Shown one piece after another: positions 55,460 through 64,000 of a DNA stretch of 64,000 nt (position 1 is its first letter; each line of letters opens with the position of its first letter). The stretch is from Pleurodeles waltl (Eukaryota; Chordata; Amphibia; Caudata; Salamandridae). Both the position numbers and the translations under genes were made by a program. The stretch is taken from NCBI RefSeq assembly GCF_031143425.1, contig NC_090448.1:332828177-332892176 (forward strand). Reading direction: 5' to 3'. The notes beneath the pieces are model-generated. The model was given only the letters and a program-made list of their open reading frames with translations, ran no database searches and had not been told where the DNA came from.

Positions 55460-58400
55460 GTAAGGAGGGCACCACTGTTCCATTGAACCTCTTATAACAG
55501 TTCAGGGCCACTTTGATCAGCAAGTGTCAAAACATTTTCTAAAGTAAATTAGTTGCATTTGTGTTTGCAGCTCAAACCGCATAATGGCTTTCAGGCGCAT
55601 CTGTAGTTTTTTTATACTACAAATAAATCTCCATATTCTACTTCTGACTGAATAATATTTGTTCACCGCCGTAACAGGTTTCCATATTATCACAGCAGTA
55701 AGTTGAGACACCTTCTATACACTATTTAATTTTTTGCTAGAGTAATAATGGAGAAATGTACAATATAGAAGTATATAACATAGGCAAGCCAGTGGTTACA
55801 GGAAGCACTGGAAAAGAAAGAAGGGTAAATGGAAAACGTGTTATACAGAGGTAGAAAGGTTAATGTCGACCAAGAAGAGGGCCTGGCGAAAATCAGGTAC
55901 TCAAAAAGACAGTTCAGCAGTGGTGGTTTCTTTGGTGACGAGGTCTTACTTATTCTGGATGTGGGTAAAGGATGTGACTTTGCACGTTTGAACCCTGGTG
56001 GAGTTCCGTAACAAAGTTGCGTAGCTAGAGAGTGTCTAGGATCTCGTCTTTTCCTTCTTGTTTTTTTGTATGTCTAGTGTGATGAAGATACTGTGCGCAT
56101 TAGGCACGTTTTACTCGAGAAATTGATCTTGGTGGCCAGGTATGGTAGGGTGTTTTCTTTTGCTGCCTTCTTAGAAAGCGGAATACCGTGGTTGTGCGAG
56201 ATACTACATTATGGCATAGGGTGTGCCGTTGTCGCAAGGCCACGGAATATATAAAGACAAGCTATTGGCAAAGCCAATCGGCCCAACTGGTTTCCGTAAG
56301 TGAAAGTGCATCTTCGTTCATTGGCAAGTTTGTGCGGATCGGCAAGTGGGTTAATGTGAGTATGTTAATGGTTGAATGGATGAGTGTCCCAATGAGAGGA
56401 TGTAAGAGTGAGCGACTGAGTGCTTGTGTAACTAATGGGTGAGTCAGTCAGGGATGTGTAAGTTAGTGTCTGGCTGGATGAGGGATTGAGTACACGAATA
56501 GATTGGTGGGTTCAGGCATGCTCAACCGGTCATATTAACTGGAGCCTCACACAGGAGTTGTCATGATATAAAAATAGCAATTACCAAATGTATGCCATTG
56601 TAGTGCAATCATTTCACCATAGCTGGTTCACTGTATGATATTGCATTACACTGGGATATATTGCTTTGCATAGTACTAGATTGTGCATCATTTTTGCATT
56701 GTATATTATTTTGCATTCCATGGGGTGTAGGGGTAGCTGTAAGAAGAATGACTGATAAAATTCAACTTAACCCTGTTGTCAAAGCCCCCTACACATTCCA
56801 TGCAAGGAAATGGTATCACACGTAAGGCAGTGTCCTAACAGATCTCTACAGCTGGATGTACTAATAATCACAGGGAACCTCTTTACTGAAGCACAGACAA
56901 GAAACATGAAACTTTCACGAATGGAACAGATTTGAGTTGTGCATTGTTTCGTACCGGCCTAATGATTTCTATTTCTGGAGGTCATGAAAAGTCATGATTG
57001 GTAGGGAAATAATTCTATGTTTTAGCAAGGTGACGGGTCGATTGTCTGTAACTGAAAATGGTGATTGCTCCTCTTGCTTGATACCCAACAAAGTAAATGT
57101 GGCCTTTTTTGCCATGGTTTTTCTGTGTTGGGGGCAGATTATAAGGCTAAAAAATAGCTGTTTTGTTTAGAAGTTCACGAAACCTGATCTGGGTGTTTGT
57201 AAAGCCCAATTTAGTTATATAACAGCTCTTAACTGAGACTGGCTGTAACAGATCTAGGCCTCCTTTGAGGAGGTCTAAGGCGGATGACAGGATCTGATTA
57301 AATTAATACACTCTTAGAGAACATGTGAATGCCATTGTCAACACATTGTTTGTTTGCAGGTTTTCTTGATGTATTTGCCTAATTCTTTCTGCAGTCTCTT
57401 TTTCTGAGTATTTGTTCCACTTATTTTAAATGGCATATATTCCTATCACTATGAATCGTTTATTTCTAGTGGGACGTGGTCCTAGAAGGAAGTTGGAGAA
57501 ATCCATGATATATATATACATATATATATATATTTTTTAATTATTATAATAATTCCCTCACAGCTGGAAGTCTGGAAAGTGCTAATCTGCATTGGCACGA
57601 TTTGCCCATACTTTGTCGTGCCTACTACAGGTGTTTGTGTGCTGTATCGTGGATCAGGTCAAATAGCTTTAGGACCAGGGGTGTTTGGAAAGAAATCTAT
57701 GCATGCAGGTATTGGAATCATAGGGTCATAAGGGTAAATCTTCAGGAGGGGATTGAGTAGAATTATAGGTTCCATTCTGGACCATTTCATTTATATCAGA
57801 AATATTCATTTGCAATTGCCAAGTTTTGAACAGTCAAATTAATTTATTTTTTGTAAAGATGTTTTTTTAAAGTCTTTCATAGTACCGAATCCTGACAAGG
57901 TGTTCGATTGGATGGTTTTATTCAATAAAATAATTTCTGTAGGTATAATGCCTGCTCCAAATAAGGATTCTTTCCCTTGATTTGCTAAAATTGTGTTTCC
58001 CATATACTTTTCTCATAAACATTTTCTTTGCAATGGTCATAGCCTTGAATCGCCAGCTTCTGACTAAATTCATTTGAATAAATCAGCTTGATAGTGGTGA
58101 TAAGACTCTTTTGAAGCCATTGTGGATTTTCTGAAAAATGGAAAGCTGAGGGATGTGATCTGTCAGCACTCTGGAAGTAGGGATATTTTTTAATTACAGA
58201 CCTCCCTAGGTTAGAAAGTTGTTTTATATGTATAATAGTGTGCGTAGTGATTACAACAATACATTTATTTTCAATTGATCAATTTCAAATAAGGATCTTC
58301 AGTATTCAAGTAGCATATGCTTGTAAATCAGACATCATTCGTTTTAAAGTCTCTGTATCCCAGTCATCTGAAACAGAACCAGGAAATACAATATTAGTCA

Positions 58401-58689
58401 TTGAAACCTTTGCAACATAAGGTAATTTCAATGTCTCCGTAGGTCCATGATCTGGTAAGGAACCTTTGCGCAAGCTGTGCCCTTAGACGCTAGGTAAGCT
58501 GTGATGTTTGCAGCATAGAGATTTTTGTGCTCTGTGGGATGAAAGATTGCACAATCTTTGTTTTTTTAAACTACAGCTGCAATCATTCTTTCTAGAATGT
58601 AGTGTCCATTTAATAGCAAATTCAATACTTTATAATACATTAGGCATTTATAAAGCTTGCATCTGCTTGTGATGAATGCATCCAGCTAT
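55460..58689. other. Unassigned sequence
   Basis: No recognisable domain on either strand. It includes a (TA)n-rich microsatellite at 57509-57535 and a G/T-rich stretch at 56340-56460. It may be unique intronic or intergenic DNA, or very old repeats. Confidence 0.4.
57509..57535. repeat. Short (TA)n microsatellite
   Basis: ATATATATACATATATATAT-type run. Confidence 0.9.
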
Positions 58690-59999
58690 AGCAGTGGGAC
58701 CACAAACACACAACCCATCCCTAGACAGCTGGCATAAGCATTAAAAAGATAAGCCTTCAGACTTTTTTTGAAAGCAGTTTCAGAGGGGCCAAAACACAGG
58801 GCAATCAGAAGTAAATTCTTAAGTTTCACCATTAAGAACGCAAAGGATCGTCCACCTCGTCTAGCCTTGTGGACCTTCGGGTAATGCATGAGTTTTAAGG
58901 AGTTTGACCTGAAAGATCTGCCCTGACTGTAGGCTTTGTGCCTAATTTTAAGGTACAATGGACTTTTCAGCTCTAAGGCTCTGTAAGCAAAAATGAATGC
59001 CTTGAATTTGATGCAGATAGCAATAGGTACCTAGTGCAGCTGACGTAGATAAGTAGACACTAACTGGTGTGTTGGCAGTTTAAGGATAAGGTGCACAGCT
59101 GGATTTGCAGACAGTGTAGCAGGTTGGCAGGCAAACTCAGATATAGCTTATTCGCACAGTCTAATTTTGAAGTGACCAAAGCATGTACAGTGGTGTTCCT
59201 GGTAGCTACCAGAACCATATTCAACATTGTCCTGAGGGCCTTCATCATTGCAAAACAGCTAGTGAGACCTCTTTGACATGAAGTTCAAAAGAAAAGGCGG
59301 TATCAAATTTGAAGCCCAGGTTTCCCACAGAAGAGGATGGAGCAGATGCCGTTCTAAGCTCTGAAGGCCACCAGTTGAGTGAATAAGGGGACTGGCTTGT
59401 ACCAAAAAAAGAGGATTTTCATGCTGTCGGAGTTCAGATTAAGGCAGCATCACCCAACCAGTCGACAACAGACTTCAGGCACTTCTAGAAGGAATTGAAA
59501 GCGTCTGTTGCATATCTTGGAAGGACAGAAGGAGCTGAGTATCATCAGCATAAGAGATCACCTTCAGGCCACACGATTCCACCAAGTTTGTCAAGGGTTC
59601 CAAGTAAACATAAAAAAGGGTAGGGCTCAAAGCTGATTCTTGGGGTATTCCACACTCAAAAGGCTTAGCGGTATAAGTAAAATGGGCAAGAAATACAGCT
59701 TGAGATCTGTCTTCAAGATAACATTTAATCCAGGTCCAAGCCTGCCCTTGGATTCCTATATTCTTCAGCCTATTGAATAACCAAGGGTAAGAGACTGTGT
59801 AAAACACTGATGACAAATCAAAGAGCACAACCATTGCCGATGCATCCTGATCAAGAATAAACTTAATGAATTTGAAGACTTCCAACAAGGCCAACTCTGT
59901 ACTGTACCCTGTGCGAAAGCCAGATTGTGCATCATGAAGCAAAGATTTTAGGTTTAAATCTGTTTTATTGAGTTTCAAGAGATAAATGATACATAGCAA
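58690..59999 (-). mobile_element. L2/CR1-like LINE, 5'-truncated RT to 3' end
   Basis: On the minus strand the 174-codon frame 59475-59999 covers the RT palm: AQSGFRTGYSTELALL, motif A VVLFDLSSVFYTV (first Asp kept), GIPQESALSPTLFYVYLEP, and the catalytic box SYADDTQLLLSF (ADD at 59541-59549, intact). After frame breaks, HALVTSKLDCANKLYLSLPA (59100-59220) and RGGRSFAFLMVKLKNLLL (58790-58860) match the conserved C-terminal segments of L2/CR1 LINEs. The 5' part (endonuclease and RT fingers) is missing at 60000, where another LINE begins. This RT is among the least damaged in the window. Confidence 0.8.
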
Positions 60000-60009
60000 T
60001 AGCTTTACC

Positions 60010-63000
60010 TACATCCATTGGCCTGTGAGGCGTAACAAAGAAAAAGGCAGGTTAACAGGAGGAGATGTTAAGCTGGGAAGGTAGGTTGGCAAGAGAAGGT
60101 GGGAGGTAAGGTAAAGAGGAATGTCAAGGAAAGGAAGATAGGGACCTGCTTGACAACCCCAGATATTAGGAAAAGCAGTGAGTTCAGGCCAAGGTGTAGA
60201 TAATTCAGGATAAATCGATATTTCCACACCTCAGTCAGCGTCCTGTTCTGCTTGTGTGATGCGAAGTACCCGCAAGAAGGCTGGAAAGGAGAGTTGCCTG
60301 AATTCTCGACCTAGAAACTGTATACAGGGCTCCCAAGTTGTATCAAATTGCGGCAATGTGTGGTCCACTATCACAGTCAGCTTCTCCATGCCAAGGTGTT
60401 CCCATAGTTTATGCTGCCAAGCCAGCCATGTCGGCATCTTATCTGTACCCCACTTGGACAGTATGAATTGCTTGCCTGGGCAGGTTGGTTTCGTACATCT
60501 CATTAATATCTGCCAGGAAGTCCATCCAGTATTGTTGCAGTTTGGATCAATGCAAAAGAATGTGCCTATGTGTCCACAGTGCCTCCAGCATCCATCATTC
60601 ATGCCCTGTTTTCATTAAACTGTTATAGGAGGGGTGCCATACCAGCAATGTGGAATTTTAAGTAAAGCCTCCTTTCTGGAGGCGCTACAAGAAGACGCGC
60701 GGGCCCAGTGTAAGAATGTCAGACCACTCTTTAGAGGTGAAGGGGCGTTCACACTCTAGTTCCCATCACCACTGTGCTGGATATTTAGTGTTGGTCATCA
60801 GGATGTTAATGAGGGCATATATGTCAGAAAGACGGCCTTTGGCCATGTCGTGGGTGAGGATCCATTTCTCAAAAGGTGTGAGGGGTCGTCTGGTATGCGG
60901 GCGTATATGTGGTTGTGTAACTCAGTGCCGAATGGCAGCATATTGCCATTGTGCACTGGGATGGATGCCATAGCTATACTGGACCTGTGCGAGGTCCATA
61001 ATGTCATCTTGATCGAATAGGTCCCCCAACCTTTTCTAACTGGTCTTTTGCCACAGTAAGAATGCGGTCCCCTGTAGAGCTGGAGGGAATTTGGGTTTTC
61101 CTATAATAGCTGTCTTGTGTTGATATGTGGGTAGAAAGCTTCAATGTCAACTGCACCATGTCCCAGGCTCCTATCGTCGCCCTAACTATCAGAGAGATAC
61201 AAACCTCTGATGGCCGTGTGGCTTGGGTAGCCATGGCATTTTACAGATGTTGATGCCAGCTACCACTTGGTCTGTAAACCACCAGTGCTTCTCAGTTTGA
61301 GGCCTAGACCATTCTACCAAATATCAGAACTGCGCTGCCTGATAGTACCGCACCAAGTGGTGAATGCCCAAACCACACTCCATCACAGCATAGTATGCTT
61401 GTTTCTTTGCCATGCTGGCCTTTTTACCATCCCATATGTAGTCTTCAATTAGGTGCTGTAGCTTACTAATGACACTTAGTGGGTTAGGGGGCCTGCAGTG
61501 GCAATTACATAGAATATCTTGGGTAGTAGGGTCATTTTAACAGCCGCCAACCTACCCAAAAGAGAAAGGGAGCCTCCCTTAGAGGACTGTATATCGACTC
61601 AGAAAAAGGACAGTAATGTTGTGTAATTACTGTCCACTGTTCGCTCTAGCGTGGGGTATATTTACAAGCCTAAATAGGTGACCCGTGGGTAGCCCATGTG
61701 AAGGGAAAGAGGTGTTCTAGTTGGAATTGGTCAACTTGTGGAATGATAAGGCTAAGGGCCTTTTGATTTCTGGAAGTTTGCCTTTAAAGCTCGAGGCTCT
61801 CCCAAAGTCTTCTAATTTCTGCATCACTGGGGGGAGGGAGGAGAATGGTTGTATAACGGCTATCATGACATCATCAGCATGTAAAGTGAGTTTATGCTTC
61901 TGAACCCCAATAGTGGGTGTCTATTTACTCACTGTGTGGACGGCTCCATGCAGAGGGCAAAGAGGGGTGGCGACAAGGGGCACCACTGTCTAGTGCCCCG
62001 TGCTACGTTAAAGGGTCGCAACATCAGCCCGTTGAGTCTAACCACAGCCGTAGGGTTAGTATAACTGCACCATATCCATCGTTGGAATCTGGCACCCAGA
62101 CCAGCTTTGGTCAGCTCCAACTTGTGATACAATCAATGCTCCCAGTCAAATGCCTTTTTGACGTCAGCTGAGAGGAGGAGTGCTGGTTTGTGAGAACAGG
62201 AAATTTTGTCTATGAGATGGAAAAGGCATTTAGTGTTTATCACTGCAGCACCTCTCTGGAAGGAACCCAGCCTGGTCAGGATCTACAAAGCCCTGCATGT
62301 AGGGGGCGAGGCGGGACACCAGTATACTGGTGAAGATCTTAGCATGGACATTTAGCAATTAGATGGGGCGCTATGAAGAACAAAACGTAGGGTCTTTTCC
62401 AGGTTTGATGAATACTCTCGCATAGTGTCTATGTGGGAGCTGGACACACTAAGAGTTGGAGGAGGGCCAGGGAGGCCCACAAACGTTTTATAAAAGAAGT
62501 GTAGCCATCTTGGCAAGGTGCTTTACCTGACTGCAGGCGAGTTATGGCACTGAGCACCTCGTTGGGATGGATGTCACTGTCTAGTTGCAAGGTATCGTCT
62601 ACAGGGATGCAGTCAAAATAGACTTGGGCTAAGTAGGTCTCAGCCTCTCCCAGTTTGAGGGCCTCTGCTGTGTATAGTATAGTGTAGAGTAGAAATGCTC
62701 AAATCCTTGAGCTATTTGTGTATCCTGATACACCCTGCAGCCCTGTGACCCCTCATTCTGCTATTCTCTTTTTGAATACCTGAGCCCATATCCAAAGAAC
62801 CAAAATACACCCTGTTTTATTGCCCCCTGCATAATATTTTTGTTTAGTACGAAGGTGCGCATATTCTGCCTCATACATGGCTAGGGCCTTAAGATGCTTT
62901 TGGGCTATTGTGTGCTGGGCTACCCTTTTTGGGAGCCAGACTGCTTATAGGCCTCCTATTTTTTTTTCACCTGCCTGTCTAGTCAGGGTTGTTTGTCTTT

Positions 63001-63460
63001 TCCATCTCTGTTAAGTCGGGCAACGATAGCTATAAAGCTGCCTCATAACACTGCTTTCAGAGTGTCCCACAGTAATACGACCGGGGTATCGGGCATGTCA
63101 TTGGTGCTGAGAAAGATGCAAATGATGTAATTGATTTCAGATATAGTTGTCGTATGTCAGTAGTTTATGATTAGGGCACCAGATGCAAAGCTGTAATTTA
63201 GACTCTGGGATGTGCATTGTGATATAAATGGGTGAATGGTCAGAAAGAACAGCCACACCAGTATCAACCAATGTGGTAGCTGCTGTAGAGTGCAGAGAGG
63301 TCAGAAAGAAATCCATTCTAGCATATGTTTGGTGGGCTGCAGGGAAGTAGGTGTAATCTTTTACTGCTGGATGATGCAGCCTCCATACGCCCACCAGTCC
63401 TATCATTAGTGTGTGGATCGTCGAGTAAGCGGAGAAGGGGAGTAACACAGAACAGTACGT
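60010..63460 (-). mobile_element. L1/Tx1-like LINE, 5'-truncated
   Basis: Minus strand. Endonuclease C-terminal half at 63137-63448: VGVWRLHHPAVKDYTYFPA, YARMDFFL and VLSDHSPI (Asp at 63239-63241). RT palm at 61929-62132: RWIWCSYTNPTAVVRLNG and GTRQWCPLSPPLFALCMEP. Catalytic box HADDVMIA at about 61861-61881 (Asp-Asp intact). The C-terminal domain at 60231-60602 starts CWRHCGHIGTFF, the Cys/His motif of L1-clade ORF2. Frames are broken between these parts. The 5' end is cut at about 63460, next to an oppositely oriented LINE. Confidence 0.8.
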
Positions 63461-63524
63461 CTGAAGAGAATCAGTCCGGTTTGGGGGCCCACCCCTCTAC
63501 AGTAGCACCGACCTAATTTCAGCC

Positions 63525-64000
63525 TCAGCCATCAGTGTCCCTGCCCCTTCAGTTAGAAGTTATGACCTTAACCCTGCCACGTCTTTTTCGTATTATTTCC
63601 AAGGCAAAACAGGACAGAGCTCCGGGTCCCAATGGCCTTCCACAGATGCTGTTCAAACAGGATATCTCGTTTTGGGCTGAACATCTTGCAAACCTTTTTC
63701 ATTATTGTATCTTGTCCTCAAGAATACCCGAGTCTTAGCGTGGTGCTATAATTCACCCATTACACACGTGGCTCAAGGTCTGATCCATCCAATTTTAGTC
63801 TGATAGCAGTGCTTGACAATGAGGATGTTTTATGTCAGTCATTTTCTAGAAGATCTTCGATCTTGGGCTGAGTTGAAGAGACTAATTTCTATATGCCAAA
63901 CGGAGTTCTCTGCTGTATCAGGAACATCTACCAGCTTATTATCCCTATCTATGTTGATGGACAAGGCAAACTCATCAGTCTCTGTGCTGCATTGTTGTTT
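63525..64000 (+). mobile_element. Third LINE fragment: RT N-terminal part, runs off window
   Basis: The plus-strand frame 63535-63735 holds ISKAKQDRAPGPNGLPQMLF (APGPNGLP at 63619-63642) and a following helix ending RIPES. After a TAG and a frame change the text continues GSRSDPSNFSLIAVLDNEDV (about 63770-63830). This is the start of a non-LTR RT finger domain of CR1/R1-like style, not the L1 style of its neighbour. No endonuclease precedes it, so it is 5'-truncated. The palm would lie beyond 64000. Confidence 0.7.

Overview
The window looks like repeat-saturated intergenic or intronic DNA from a vertebrate with a very large genome. A salamander (newt type) is the best guess. No intact host protein-coding gene was found. 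Nearly every recognisable reading frame belongs to a decayed transposable element. The organism inference rests on the mix seen: very long (2.5 to 2.9 kb) LTRs, PIF/Harbinger elements with a separate Myb/SANT gene, piggyBac-like TTAA elements, L1/Tx1-like and L2-like LINEs, and two amphibian-style endogenous retroviruses. The resemblance of the LTRs to newt repeats comes from memory and was not checked.

Layout. 1-10.6 kb: ERV-A, a class I (gamma/epsilon-like) endogenous retrovirus on the + strand (gag, protease, RT, RNase H, integrase, env). It is riddled with stops, and its env is split by a 629-bp MITE built almost entirely of consecutive hairpins (8064-8692). 10.6-13.8 kb: a three-palindrome block and a piggyBac-like element ending at TTAA. 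14.4-17.5 kb: an L1-like LINE on the minus strand. 17.5-22.3 kb: microsatellites, a fold-back element and two G/T-rich minisatellites. 23.5-26.0 kb: a solo LTR with a perfect 5-bp target duplication (CTCAG).

26.6-36.0 kb: a second LTR of the same superfamily (minus strand) cut in two by a 7.4-kb autonomous-type PIF/Harbinger element. That element has a Myb/SANT gene (+), a DDE transposase gene (-) and an apparent second Myb/SANT-like gene (+). 36.0-37.2 kb: a diverged second Harbinger transposase remnant that has lost two catalytic positions. 37.5-39.7 kb: a truncated copy of another LTR-like family.

39.7-52 kb: ERV-B, a class III (ERV-L/spuma-like) pol with dUTPase, joined to an env whose transmembrane subunit is of the CX6CC alpha/gammaretroviral type. 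It carries two insertions: a 2.86-kb LTR-like element flanked by a 69-bp direct duplication of pol, and a 3.46-kb piggyBac-like element at a TTAA in env. 52-58.7 kb: mostly unrecognised, lower-repeat sequence, including a small CCAAT/ETS cluster at 54.66-54.79 kb and a GTAAGG splice-donor match at 55.46 kb that could mark a host promoter and first exon. 58.7-64 kb: three abutting LINE fragments (L2-like minus, L1/Tx1-like minus, and a third LINE RT on plus running off the window).

The elements work only as fossils here. The informative content is the order of insertions and the unusual element architectures: the hairpin-chain MITE, the two-Myb Harbinger, the chimeric ERV-B and the 69-bp duplication.
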